The position numbers were made by a program, and so were the translations under genes. The notes under the pieces were generated by a model. That model saw only the letters and a list, made by a program, of their open reading frames with translations. It searched no databases and was not told the DNA's origin. A stretch of 64,000 nt of DNA from Ptiloglossa arizonensis (lineage: Eukaryota; Arthropoda; Insecta; Hymenoptera; Colletidae): NCBI RefSeq assembly GCF_051014685.1, contig NW_027478516.1, positions 1,054,001-1,118,000 of the forward strand, given 5' to 3'. The number at the start of each line of letters is the position of its first letter. Position 1 is the stretch's first letter. Below are positions 47,688 to 61,840 of the stretch, piece after piece.

Positions 47688-50600
47688 CTGTTCGCGAGAT
47701 ATGGGAGTTTGAAGTTAAGGAATGGTTGAGAAACCATCAAAATTTTCGCAAGTCTGATACTCGAAACCAATAACTACTATGGACCAGAGCAAAAATACAC
47801 ACACCGTTGTAATCGGGGGAGTTTCACCTTTCAGATGCAACAGGAATTTCTCGAGTTCGTCAATCCGTTCGCGAGATATGGGAGTTTGAAATTAAGGAGT
47901 GGTTGAGAGACCATCAAAATTTTCACAAGTCTGATACTCGAAACCAATAACAGGAATGGCCTAGGGGAAAAGTACACACACCATTGTAATCTGGCGAGTT
48001 TCTACTTTCAGATGCAACAGGAATTTCTCGAGTTCGTCAATCCGTTCGCGAGATATGGGAGTTGGAAATTAAGGAATGATTGAGAGACCATCAAAACTTT
48101 CACACGTCTGATACTCCAAACCAATAACTACAATGGCCTAGGGTAAAAATACACATACCGTTGTAATCGGGAGAGTTTGTACTTTCAGATGCACGGAAAT
48201 TTTTGGGATTCGTGAAACCGTTCGCGAAATATCGGAGTTTGGAGTTAAGAGATGGTTGAGAAACCATCAAAATTTTCGCAATTCTGATGCTAGAAACGAA
48301 TAACTGGAATGGCCTAGGGGAAAAGTACACACACCATTGTAATCGGGCGAGTTTCTACTTTCAGATGCAACAGGAATTTCTCGAGTTCGTCAATCCGTTC
48401 GCGAGATATGGGAGTTGGAAGTTAAGGAATGGTTGAGAAACCCCCAAAATTTTCGCAAGTCGGATACTCGAAACCAATAGCTACTATGGCCCAGGGCAAA
48501 AATACACATACCGTTGTAATCGGGTGAGTTTCTGCTTTCAGATGCGGCAGGAATTTCAGGAGTTCGTCAATCCGTTCGCGAGATATGGGAGTTTGAAGTT
48601 AAGGAATGGTTGAGGGACCATCAAAATTTTCGCAAGTGTGATACTCGAAACCAATAACAGGAATGGCCTAGGGAAAAGTACACACACCATTGTAATCGGG
48701 CGAGTTTCTACTTTCAGATGCAACAGGAATTTCTCGAGTTCGTCAATCCGTTCGCGAGATATGGGAGTTGGAAATTAAGGAATGATTGAGAGACCATCAA
48801 AACTTTCACACGTCTGATACTCCAAACCAATAACTACAATGGCCTAGGGTAAAAATACACATACCGTTGTAATCGGGAGAGTTTGTACTTTCAGATGCAC
48901 GGAAATTTTTCGGATTCGTGAAACCGTTCGCGAAATATCGGAGTTTGGAGTTAAGAGATGGTTGAGAAACCATCAAAATTTTCGCAATTCTGATGCTAGA
49001 AACGAATAACTGGAATGGCCTAGGGGAAAAGTACACACACCATTGTAATCGGGCGAGTTTCTACTTTCAGATGCAACAGTAATTTCTCGAGTTCGTCAAT
49101 CCGTTCGCGAGATATGGGAGTTGGAAGTTAAGGAATGGTTGAGAAACCCTCAAAATTTTCGCAAGTCTGATACTCGAAACCAATAGCTACTATGGCCCAG
49201 GGCAAAAATACACATACCGTTGTAATCGGGTGAGTTTCTGCTTTCAGATGCGGCAGGAATTTCTCGAGTTCGTCAATCCGTTCGCGAGATATGGGAGTTT
49301 GAGGTTAAGTAATGGTTGAGGGACCATCAAAATTTTCGCAAGTCTGATTCTCGAAACCAATAACAGGAATGGCCTAGGGGAAAAGTACACACACCATTGT
49401 AATCTGTCGAGTTTCTACTTTCAGATGCAACATGAATTTCTCGAGTTCGTCAATCCGTTCGCTAGGTATGGGAGTTTGAAGTTAAGAAATGGTTGAGAAA
49501 CCATCAAAATTTTCGCAAGTCTGATACTCGAAACCAATAACTACAATGGCCTAGGGCAAAAATACACATACCGTTGTAATCGGGAGAGTTTGTACTTTCA
49601 GATGCACGGAAATTTTTCGGATTCGTCAAACCGTTCGCGATATATCGGAGTTTGGAGTTAAGAGATGGTTGAGAAACCATCAAAATTTTCGCAATTCTGA
49701 TGCTAGAAACGAATAACTGGAATGGCCTAGGGGAAAAGTACACAAACCATTGTAATCGGGCGGGTTTCCACTTTCAGATGCAACAGGAACTTCTCGAGTT
49801 CGTCAATCTGTTCGCGAGATATGGGAGTTTGAAGTTAAGGAATGGTTGAGAAACCATCAAAATTTTCGCAAGTCTGATACTCGAAACCAATAACTACTAT
49901 GGACCAGAGCAAAAATACACACACCTTTGTAATCGGGCGAGTTTCACCTTTCAGATGCAACAGGAATTTCTCGAGTTCGTCAATCCGTTCGCGAGATATG
50001 GGAGTTTGAAATTAAGGAGTGGTTGAGAGACCATCAAAATTTTCACAAGTCTGATATTCGAAACCAATAACAGGAATGGCCTAGGGGAAAAGTACACACA
50101 CCATTGTAATCTGGCGAGTTTCTACTTTCAGATGCAACAGGAATTTCTCGAGTTCGTCAATCCGTTCGCGAGATATGGGAGTTTGGATTTAACAGATAGT
50201 TGAGAAACCATCAAAATTTTCGCAATTCTGATGCTAGAAACGAATTACTGGAATGCCCTAGGGGAAAAGTACATACACCGTTGTAATCGGGCGAGTTTCT
50301 CCTTTCAGAAGCAACAGGAATTTCTCGAGTTCGTCAATCCGTTCGCGAGATATGGGAGTTTGGAGTTAAGAGATGGTTGAGAAACCATCAAAATTTTCGC
50401 AATTCTAATGCTAGAAACGAATAACTGGAATGGCCTAGGGGAAAAGTACACACACCATTGTAATCGGGCGAGTTTCTACTTCCAGATGCAACAGGAATTT
50501 CTCGAGTTCGTCAATCCGTTCGCGAGATATGGGAGTTTGGATTTAACAGATAGTTGAGAAACCATCAAAATTTTCGCAATTCTGATGCTAGAAACGAATT

Positions 50601-51754
50601 ACTGGAATGCCCTAGGGGAAAAGTACATACACCGTTGTAATCGGGCGAGTTTCTCCTTTCAGATGCAACAGGAATTTCTCGAGTTCGTCAATCCAATCGC
50701 GAGATATGGGAGTTGGAAATTAAGGAATGGTTGAGAGACCATCAAAATTTTCACAAGTCTGATACTCGAAACCAATAACTGGAACGGCCTAGGGGAAAAG
50801 TACATACACCATTGTAATCGGGCAAGTTTCTACCTTCAGAGGCGACAGGAACTTCTCGAGTACGCGAATCCGTTCGCGAGGTATCGGAGTTTGAAGTTAA
50901 GGAATGGTTGAGAAACCATCAAAATTTTCGCAAGTCTGATACTCGAAACCAATAACTACTCTGGCCTAGGGCAAAAACACACATACCGTTGTAATCGGGC
51001 GAGTTTCTGCTTTTAGATGCAACAGTAATTTCTCGAGTTCGTCAATCCGTTCGCGAGATATGGGGGTTTGAAATTAAGGAACGGTTGAGAAACCATCATA
51101 ATTGTCGCAAGTCTGATATTAGAAACCAATAACTACAAAGGCTTAGGGGAAAAATACACATACCTTTGTAATCGGGGGAGTTTCTACTTTCAGATGCAAC
51201 TGGAATTTCTCGAGTTCGTCAATCCGTTCGCGAGATATGGGAGTTTGAAGTTAAGGAATGTTTGAGAAACCATCACAATTTTCGCAAGTCTGATACTCGA
51301 AACCAATAACTACTATGGCCTAGGGCAAAAATACACATACCGTTGTAATCGGACGAGTTTCTGCTTTCAGATCCAACAGGAATTTCTCGAGTTCGTCAAT
51401 TCGTTCGCGAGATATGGGAGTTTGAAGTTAAGGAATGGTTGAGAAACCGTCAAAATTTTCGCAAACCTGATACTCGAAACCAATAACTGGAATGGCCTAG
51501 GGGAAAAGTACACACACCATTGTAATGGGGCGAGTTTCTACTTTCAGATGCAACAGGAAATCCTCGAGTTCGTCAATCCGTTCGCGAGATATGGGAGTTT
51601 GAAGTTAAGGAACGGTTGAGAAACCATCAAAACTTTCGCAATTCTGATGCTCGAAACCAATAACTACTATGGCCTAGGGCAAAAATACACATACCGTTGT
51701 AATCGGGCGAGTTTCTGCTTTTAGATGCAACAGGAATTTCTCGAGTTCGTCAAT
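47688..51754. repeat. 4,067-bp HOR, copy 2 (23 monomers)
   Basis: This copy begins at CTGTTCGCGAG in 47,688, exactly 4,067 bp after the same site in copy 1, and parallels copy 1 marker for marker. At 51,755 the sequence reads CCGTTCGCGAG followed by TATGGGGG, where a further copy would have CTGTTC and TATGGGAG, so the amplification ends there. Near-perfect identity across four kilobases implies a recent duplication or ongoing homogenisation. Confidence 0.92.
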
Positions 51755-54700
51755 CCGTTCGCGAGATATGGGGGTTTGAAATTAAGGAACGGTTGAGAAA
51801 CCATCAAAATTGTCGCAAGTCTGATATTCGAAACCAATAACTACAAAGGCTTAGGGGAAAAATACTCATACCTTTGTAATCGGGGGAGTTTCTACTTTCA
51901 GATGCAACAGGAATTTCTCGAGTTCGTCAATCCGTTCGCGAGATATGGGAGTTTGAAGTTAAGGAATGGTTGAGAAACCATCAAAATTTTCGCAAGTGTG
52001 ATACTCGAAACCAATAACTGGAACGGCCTAGGGGAGAAGTACATACACCATTGTAATCGGGCAAGTTTCTACTTTCAGAGGCGACAGGAACTTCTCGAGT
52101 ACGCCAATCCGTTCGCGAGGTATCGGAGTTTGAAGTTAAGGAATGGTTGAGAACCATCAAAATTTTCGCAAGTCTGATACTCGAAACCAATAACTACAAT
52201 GGCCTAGGGCCAAAATACACATACCGTTGTAATCGGGCGAGTTTCTACTTTCAGATGCAACAGGAAATAATCGAGTTCGTCAATCCGTTCGCGAGATATG
52301 GGGGTTTGAAATTAAGGAACGGTTGAGAAACAATCAAAATTGTCGCAAGTCTGATATTAGAAACCAATAACTACAAAGGCTTAGGGGAAAAATACACATA
52401 CCTTTGTAATCGGGGGAGTTTCTACTTTCAGATGCTACAGGAATTTCTCGAGTTCGTCAATCCGTTCGCGAGATATGGGTGTTTGAAGTTAAGGAATGTT
52501 TGAGAAACCATCAAAATTTTCGCAAAACTGATACTCGAACACAATAACTGGAATGGCCTAGGGGAAAAGTACACACACCATTGTAATGGGGCGAGTTTCT
52601 ACTTTCAGATGCAACAGGAATTCCTCGAGTTTGTCAATCCGTTCGCGAGATATGGGAGATTGAAGTTAAGGAATGGTTGAGAGACCATCACAATTTTCGC
52701 AAGTCTGATACTCGAAACCAATAACTACTATGGCGTAGGGGAAAAATACACATACCGTTGTGATCGGACGAGTTTCTGCTTTCAGATGCAACAGGAATTT
52801 CTCGAGTTCGTCAATCCGTTCGCGAGATATGGGAGTTTGAAGTTAAGGAATGGTTGAGAAACCGTCAAAATTTTCGCAAGTGTGATACGCGAAACCAATA
52901 ACTGGAATGGCCTAGGGGAAAAGTACACACACCATTGTAATGGGGCGTGTTTCTACTTTCAGATGCAACAGGAATTCCTCGAGTTCGTCAATCCGTTCGC
53001 GAGATATGGGAGTTTGAAGTTAAGGAATGGTTGAGAAACCATCAAAACTTTCGCAATTCTGATGCTAGAAACGAATAACTGGAATGACCTAGGCAAAAAG
53101 TATACACACGATTGTAATCGGTCGACTTTCTACTTTCAGAAGCAACAGGAAATAATCGAATTCGTCAATCCGTTCGCGAGATATGGGAGTTTGAAGTTAA
53201 GGAATGCTTGAGAAACCATCAAAATTTTCGCTAGTCTGATACTCGAAACCAATAACTACTATGGCCTAGGGCAAAAATACACATACCGTTGTAATCGGGC
53301 GTGATTCTGCTTTTAGATGCAACAGGAATTTCTCGAGTTCGTCAATCCGTTCGCGAGATATGGGAGTTTGAAGTTAAGGAATGCTTGAGAAACCATCAAA
53401 ATTTTCGCAAAACTGATACTCGAAACCAATAACTAGAATGGCTTAGGGGAAAAGTACACACACCATTGTAATGGGGCGAGTTTCTACTTTCAGATGCAAC
53501 AGGAATTTCTCGAGTTCGTCAATCCGTTCGCGAGATATGGGAGTTTGAAGTTAAGGAATGGTTGAGAAACCATCAAAATTTTCGCAAGTGTGATACTCGA
53601 AACCAATAACTGGAACGGCCTAGGGGAAAAGTACATACACCATTGTAATCGGGCAAGTTTCTACTTTCAGAGGCGACAGGAACTTCTCGAGTACGCCAAT
53701 CTGTTCGCGAGGTATCGGAGTTGGAAGTTAAGGAATGGTTGAGAAACCATCAAAATTTTCGCAAGTCTTATACTCGATACCAATAACTACTATGGCCTAG
53801 GGCAAAAATACACATACCGTTGTAATCGGGCGAGTTTCTGCTTTTAGATGCAACAGGAATTTCTCGAGTTCGTCAATCCGTTCGCGAGATATGGGGGTTT
53901 GAAATTAAGGAACGGTTGAGAAACCATCAAAATTGTCGCAAGTCTGATATTCGAAACCAATAACTACAAAGGCTTAGGGGAAAAATACACATACCTTTGT
54001 AATCGGGGGAGTTTCTACTTTCAGATGCAACAGGAATTTCTCGAGTTCGTCAATCCGTTCGCGAGATATGGGAGTTTGAAGTTAAGGAATGTTTGAGAAA
54101 CCATCAAAATTTTCGCAAACCTGATACTCGAACACAATAACTGGAATGGCCTAGGGGAAAAGTATACACACCATTGTAATGGGGCGAGTTTCTACTTTCA
54201 GATGCAACAGGAATTCCTCGAGTTCGTCAATACGTTCGCGAGATATCGGAGAATGAAGTAAAGGAATGGTTGAGAGACCATCACAATTTTAGCAAGTCTG
54301 ATACTCGAAACCAATAACTGGAATGGCCTAGGGCAAAAATACACATACCGTTGTAATCGGACGAGTTTCTGCTTTCAGATGCAACAGGAATTTCTCGAGT
54401 TCGTCAATCCGTTCGCGAGATATGGGAGTTTGAAATTAAGGAACGGTTGAGAAACCATCAAAATTGTCGCAAGTCTGATACTCGAAACCAATAACTACTA
54501 TGGCCTAGGGCAAAAATACACATACCGTTGTAATCGGGCGAGTTTCTGCGTTTAGATGCAACAGGAATTCCTCGAGTTCGTCAATCCGTTCGCGAGATAT
54601 GGGAGTTTGAAATTAAGGAACGGTTGAGAAACCATCAAAATTGTCGCAAGTCTGATACTCGAAACCAATAACTACAAAGGCTTAGGGGAAAAATACACAT

Positions 54701-55647
54701 ACCTTTGTAATCGGGGGAGTTTCTACTTTCAGATGCAACCGGAATTTCTCGAGTTCGTCAATCCGATCGCGAGATATGGGAGTTTGAAGTTAAGGAATGC
54801 TTGAGAAACCATCAAAATTTTCGCAAATCTGATACTCGAAACCAATAACTGGAATGGCCTAGGGGAAAAGTACACACAACATTGTAATGGGGCGAGTTTC
54901 TACTTTCAGATGCAACAGGAATTTCTCGAGTTCGTCAATCCGTTCGCGAGATATGGTCGTTTGAAGTTAAGGAATGGTTGAGAAACCATCAAAATTTTCG
55001 CAAAACTGATACTCGAACACAATAACTGGAATGGCCTAGGGCAAAAATACACATACCGTTGTAATCGGGCGAGTTTCTGCTCTTAGATGCAACAGGAATT
55101 TCTCGAGTTCGTCAATCCGTTCGCGAGATATGGGAATTTGAAATCAAGGAACGGTTGAGAAACCATCAAAATTGTCGCAAGTCTGATACTCGAAACCAAT
55201 AACTACAAAGGCTTAGGGGAAAAATACACATACCTTTGTAATCGGGGGAGTTTCTACTTTCAGATGCAACAGGAATTTCTCGAGTTCGTCAATCCGATCG
55301 CGAGGTATCGGAGTTTGAAATTAAGGAACGGTTGAGAAACCATCAAAATTGTCGCAAGTCTGATATTAGAAACCAATAACTACAAAGGCTTAGGGGAAAA
55401 ATACACATACCTTTGTAATCGGGGGAGTTTCCACTTTCAGATGCAACAGGAATTTCTCGAGTTCGTCAATCCGATCGCGAGATATGGGAGTTTGAAGTTA
55501 AGGAATGCTTGAGAAACCATCAAAATTTTCGCAAAACTGATACTCGAAACCAATAACTGGAATGGCCTAGGGGAAAAGTACACACAACATTGTAATAGGG
55601 CGAGTTTCTACTTTCAGATGCAACAGGAATTTCTCGAGTTCGTCAAT
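51755..55647. repeat. 3,893-bp HOR, copy A (22 monomers, one short by a base)
   Basis: Ordered markers are TATGGGGGTTTG, AATACTCATACC, type C with GGGGAGAAGTAC and the one-base-short GGTTGAGAACC, AAATAATCGAG, GATGCTACAGG, TATGGGTGTTTG, GGCGTAGGGG, GATACGCG, type E, GGCGTGATTC, TCTTATACTCGATACC, AATGAAGTAAAGG, CTGCGTTTAG, GCAACCGG and TATGGTCG. No type A monomer occurs. 22 x 177 is 3,894, and the missing base is the GGTTGAGAACC deletion. Confidence 0.92.
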
Positions 55648-58600
55648 CCGTTCGCGAGATATGGGGGTTTGAAATTAAGGAACGGTTGAGAAACCATCAA
55701 AATTGTCGCAAGTCTGATATTCGAAACCAATAACTACAAAGGCTTAGGGGAAAAATACTCATACCTTTGTAATCGGGGGAGTTTCTACTTTCAGATGCAA
55801 CAGGAATTTCTCGAGTTCGTCAATCCGTTCGCGAGATATGGGAGTTTGAAGTTAAGGAATGGTTGAGAAACCATCAAAATTTTCGCAAGTGTGATACTCG
55901 AAACCAATAACTGGAACGGCCTAGGGGAGAAGTACATACACCATTGTAATCGGGCAAGTTTCTACTTTCAGAGGCGACAGGAACTTCTCGAGTACGCCAA
56001 TCCGTTCGCGAGGTATCGGAGTTTGAAGTTAAGGAATGGTTGAGAACCATCAAAATTTTCGCAAGTCTGATACTCGAAACCAATAACTACAATGGCCTAG
56101 GGCCAAAATACACATACCGTTGTAATCGGGCGAGTTTCTACTTTCAGATGCAACAGGAAATAATCGAGTTCGTCAATCCGTTCGCGAGATATGGGGGTTT
56201 GAAATTAAGGAACGGTTGAGAAACAATCAAAATTGTCGCAAGTCTGATATTAGAAACCAATAACTACAAAGGCTTAGGGGAAAAATACACATACCTTTGT
56301 AATCGGGGGAGTTTCTACTTTCAGATGCTACAGGAATTTCTCGAGTTCGTCAATCCGTTCGCGAGATATGGGTGTTTGAAGTTAAGGAATGTTTGAGAAA
56401 CCATCAAAATTTTCGCAAAACTGATACTCGAACACAATAACTGGAATGGCCTAGGGGAAAAGTACACACACCATTGTAATGGGGCGAGTTTCTACTTTCA
56501 GATGCAGCAGGAATTCCTCGAGTTTGTCAATCCGTTCGCGAGATATGGGAGATTGAAGTTAAGGAATGGTTGAGAGACCATCACAATTTTCGCAAGTCTG
56601 ATACTCGAAACCAATAACTACTATGGCGTAGGGGAAAAATACACATACCGTTGTGATCGGACGAGTTTCTGCTTTCAGATGCAACAGGAATTTCTCGAGT
56701 TCGTCAATCCGTTCGCGAGATATGGGAGTTTGAAGTTAAGGAATGGTTGAGAAACCGTCAAAATTTTCGCAAGTGTGATACGCGAAACCAATAACTGGAA
56801 TGGCCTAGGGGAAAAGTACACACACCATTGTAATGGGGCGTGTTTCTACTTTCAGATGCAACAGGAATTCCTCGAGTTCGTCAATCCGTTCGCGAGATAT
56901 GGGAGTTTGAAGTTAAGGAATGGTTGAGAAACCATCAAAACTTTCGCAATTCTGATGCTAGAAACGAATAACTGGAATGACCTAGGCAAAAAGTATACAC
57001 ACGATTGTAATCGGTCGACTTTCTACTTTCAGAAGCAACAGGAAATAATCGAATTCGTCAATCCGTTCGCGAGATATGGGAGTTTGAAGTTAAGGAATGC
57101 TTGAGAAACCATCAAAATTTTCGCTAGTCTGATACTCGAAACCAATAACTACTATGGCCTAGGGCAAAAATACACATACCGTTGTAATCGGGCGTGATTC
57201 TGCTTTTAGATGCAACAGGAATTTCTCGAGTTCGTCAATCCGTTCGCGAGATATGGGAGTTTGAAGTTAAGGAATGCTTGAGAAACCATCAAAATTTTCG
57301 CAAAACTGATACTCGAAACCAATAACTAGAATGGCTTAGGGGAAAAGTACACACACCATTGTAATGGGGCGAGTTTCTACTTTCAGATGCAACAGGAATT
57401 TCTCGAGTTCGTCAATCCGTTCGCGAGATATGGGAGTTTGAAGTTAAGGAATGGTTGAGAAACCATCAAAATTTTCGCAAGTGTGATACTCGAAACCAAT
57501 AACTGGAACGGCCTAGGGGAAAAGTACATACACCATTGTAATCGGGCAAGTTTCTACTTTCAGAGGCGACAGGAACTTCTCGAGTACGCCAATCTGTTCG
57601 CGAGGTATCGGAGTTGGAAGTTAAGGAATGGTTGAGAAACCATCAAAATTTTCGCAAGTCTTATACTCGATACCAATAACTACTATGGCCTAGGGCAAAA
57701 ATACACATACCGTTGTAATCGGGCGAGTTTCTGCTTTTAGATGCAACAGGAATTTCTCGAGTTCGTCAATCCGTTCGCGAGATATGGGGGTTTGAAATTA
57801 AGGAACGGTTGAGAAACCATCAAAATTGTCGCAAGTCTGATATTCGAAACCAATAACTACAAAGGCTTAGGGGAAAAATACACATACCTTTGTAATCGGG
57901 GGAGTTTCTACTTTCAGATGCAACAGGAATTTCTCGAGTTCGTCAATCCGTTCGCGAGATATGGGAGTTTGAAGTTAAGGAATGTTTGAGAAACCATCAA
58001 AATTTTCGCAAACCTGATACTCGAACACAATAACTGGAATGGCCTAGGGGAAAAGTATACACACCATTGTAATGGGGCGAGTTTCTACTTTCAGATGCAA
58101 CAGGAATTCCTCGAGTTCGTCAATACGTTCGCGAGATATCGGAGAATGAAGTAAAGGAATGGTTGAGAGACCATCACAATTTTAGCAAGTCTGATACTCG
58201 AAACCAATAACTGGAATGGCCTAGGGCAAAAATACACATACCGTTGTAATCGGACGAGTTTCTGCTTTCAGATGCAACAGGAATTTCTCGAGTTCGTCAA
58301 TCCGTTCGCGAGATATGGGAGTTTGAAATTAAGGAACGGTTGAGAAACCATCAAAATTGTCGCAAGTCTGATACTCGAAACCAATAACTACTATGGCCTA
58401 GGGCAAAAATACACATACCGTTGTAATCGGGCGAGTTTCTGCGTTTAGATGCAACAGGAATTCCTCGAGTTCGTCAATCCGTTCGCGAGATATGGGAGTT
58501 TGAAATTAAGGAACGGTTGAGAAACCATCAAAATTGTCGCAAGTCTGATACTCGAAACCAATAACTACAAAGGCTTAGGGGAAAAATACACATACCTTTG

Positions 58601-59540
58601 TAATCGGGGGAGTTTCTACTTTCAGATGCAACCGGAATTTCTCGAGTTCGTCAATCCGATCGCGAGATATGGGAGTTTGAAGTTAAGGAATGCTTGAGAA
58701 ACCATCAAAATTTTCGCAAATCTGATACTCGAAACCAATAACTGGAATGGCCTAGGGGAAAAGTACACACAACATTGTAATGGGGCGAGTTTCTACTTTC
58801 AGATGCAACAGGAATTTCTCGAGTTCGTCAATCCGTTCGCGAGATATGGTCGTTTGAAGTTAAGGAATGGTTGAGAAACCATCAAAATTTTCGCAAAACT
58901 GATACTCGAACACAATAACTGGAATGGCCTAGGGCAAAAATACACATACCGTTGTAATCGGGCGAGTTTCTGCTCTTAGATGCAACAGGAATTTCTCGAG
59001 TTCGTCAATCCGTTCGCGAGATATGGGAATTTGAAATCAAGGAACGGTTGAGAAACCATCAAAATTGTCGCAAGTCTGATACTCGAAACCAATAACTACA
59101 AAGGCTTAGGGGAAAAATACACATACCTTTGTAATCGGGGGAGTTTCTACTTTCAGATGCAACAGGAATTTCTCGAGTTCGTCAATCCGATCGCGAGGTA
59201 TCGGAGTTTGAAATTAAGGAACGGTTGAGAAACCATCAAAATTGTCGCAAGTCTGATATTAGAAACCAATAACTACAAAGGCTTAGGGGAAAAATACACA
59301 TACCTTTGTAATCGGGGGAGTTTCCACTTTCAGATGCAACAGGAATTTCTCGAGTTCGTCAATCCGATCGCGAGATATGGGAGTTTGAAGTTAAGGAATG
59401 CTTGAGAAACCATCAAAATTTTCGCAAAACTGATACTCGAAACCAATAACTGGAATGGCCTAGGGGAAAAGTACACACAACATTGTAATAGGGCGAGTTT
59501 CTACTTTCAGATGCAACAGGAATTTCTCGAGTTCGTCAAT
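55648..59540. repeat. 3,893-bp HOR, copy B (22 monomers)
   Basis: It repeats all copy A markers at +3,893 bp. The only difference I noticed is GATGCAGCAGG near 56.50 kb where copy A has GATGCAACAGG near 52.61 kb. The shared private variants TATGGTCG and AATGAAGTAAAGG leave little doubt that A and B are direct tandem copies. Confidence 0.92.
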
Positions 59541-61840
59541 CCGTTCGCGAGATATGGGGGTTTGAAATTAAGGAACGGTTGAGAAACCATCAAAATTGTC
59601 GCAAGTCTGATATTCGAAACCAATAACTACAAAGGCTTAGGGGAAAAATACTCATACCTTTGTAATCGGGGGAGTTTCTACTTTCAGATGCAACAGGAAT
59701 TTCTCGAGTTCGTCAATCCGTTCGCGAGATATGGGAGTTTGAAGTTAAGGAATGGTTGAGAAACCATCAAAATTTTCGCAAGTGTGATACTCGAAACCAA
59801 TAACTGGAACGGCCTAGGGGAGAAGTACATACACCATTGTAATCGGGCAAGTTTCTACTTTCAGAGGCGACAGGAACTTCTCGAGTACGCCAATCCGTTC
59901 GCGAGGTATCGGAGTTTGTAGTTAAGGAATGGTTGAGAACCATCAAAATTTTCGCAAGTCTGATACTCGAAACCAATAACTACAATGGCCTAGGGCCAAA
60001 ATACACATACCGTTGTAATCGGGCGAGTTTCTACTTTCAGATGCAACAGGAAATAATCGAGTTCGTCAATCCGTTCGCGAGATATGGGGGTTTGAAATTA
60101 AGGAACGGTTGAGAAACAATCAAAATTGTCGCAAGTCTGATATTAGAAACCAATAACTACAAAGGCTTAGGGGAAAAATACACATACCTTTGTAATCGGG
60201 GGAGTTTCTACTTTCAGATGCAACAGGAATTTCTCGAGTTCGTCAATCCGTTCGCGAGATATGGGAGTTTGAAGTTAAGGAATGTTTGAGAAACCATCAA
60301 AATTTTCGCAAACCTGATACTCGAACACAATAACTGGAATGGCCTAGGGGAAAAGTATACACACCATTGTAATGGGGCGAGTTTCTACTTTCAGATGCAA
60401 CAGGAATTCCTCGAGTTCGTCAATACGTTCGCGAGATATCGGAGAATGAAGTAAAGGAATGGTTGAGAGACCATCACAATTTTAGCAAGTCTGATACTCG
60501 AAACCAATAACTGGAATGGCCTAGGGCAAAAATACACATACCGTTGTAATCGGACGAGTTTCTGCTTTCAGATGCAACAGGAATTTCTCGAGTTCGTCAA
60601 TCCGTTCGCGAGATATGGGAGTTTGAAATTAAGGAACGGTTGAGAAACCATCAAAATTGTCGCAAGTCTGATACTCGAAACCAATAACTACTATGGCCTA
60701 GGGCAAAAATACACATACCGTTGTAATCGGGCGAGTTTCTGCGTTTAGATGCAACAGGAATTCCTCGAGTTCGTCAATCCGTTCGCGAGATATGGGAGTT
60801 TGAAATTAAGGAACGGTTGAGAAACCATCAAAATTGTCGCAAGTCTGATACTCGAAACCAATAACTACAAAGGCTTAGGGGAAAAATACACATACCTTTG
60901 TAATCGGGGGAGTTTCTACTTTCAGATGCAACCGGAATTTCTCGAGTTCGTCAATCCGATCGCGAGATATGGGAGTTTGAAGTTAAGGAATGCTTGAGAA
61001 ACCATCAAAATTTTCGCAAATCTGATACTCGAAACCAATAACTGGAATGGCCTAGGGGAAAAGTACACACAACATTGTAATGGGGCGAGTTTCTACTTTC
61101 AGATGCAACAGGAATTTCTCGAGTTCGTCAATCCGTTCGCGAGATATGGTCGTTTGAAGTTAAGGAATGGTTGAGAAACCATCAAAATTTTCGCAAAACT
61201 GATACTCGAACACAATAACTGGAATGGCCTAGGGCAAAAATACACATACCGTTGTAATCGGGCGAGTTTCTGCTCTTAGATGCAACAGGAATTTCTCGAG
61301 TTCGTCAATCCGTTCGCGAGATATGGGAATTTGAAATCAAGGAACGGTTGAGAAACCATCAAAATTGTCGCAAGTCTGATACTCGAAACCAATAACTACA
61401 AAGGCTTAGGGGAAAAATACACATACCTTTGTAATCGGGGGAGTTTCTACTTTCAGATGCAACAGGAATTTCTCGAGTTCGTCAATCCGATCGCGAGGTA
61501 TCGGAGTTTGAAATTAAGGAACGGTTGAGAAACCATCAAAATTGTCGCAAGTCTGATATTAGAAACCAATAACTACAAAGGCTTAGGGGAAAAATACACA
61601 TACCTTTGTAATCGGGGGAGTTTCCACTTTCAGATGCAACAGGAATTTCTCGAGTTCGTCAATCCGATCGCGAGATATGGGAGTTTGAAGTTAAGGAATG
61701 CTTGAGAAACCATCAAAATTTTCGCAAAACTGATACTCGAAACCAATAACTGGAATGGCCTAGGGGAAAAGTACACACAACATTGTAATAGGGCGAGTTT
61801 CTACTTTCAGATGCAACAGGAATTTCTCGAGTTCGTCAAT
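59541..61840. repeat. 3,893-bp HOR, copy C, lacking nine monomers (2,300 bp)
   Basis: It starts like A and B, through AATACTCATACC, type C, GGTTGAGAACC, AAATAATCGAG and ATATTAGAAACC. It then jumps to the sequence that in copy B follows ATATTCGAAACC near 57.85 kb (GATGCAACAGG, CGCAAACCTGATAC, AATGAAGTAAAGG). The loss is 3,893 - 2,300 = 1,593 bp, exactly 9 x 177. The join lies between about 60,142 (TATTAG, upstream parent) and about 60,220 (GATGCA, downstream parent). It has a private TTTGTAGTTAAGG near 59.92 kb, shared with copy D. Confidence 0.9.
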
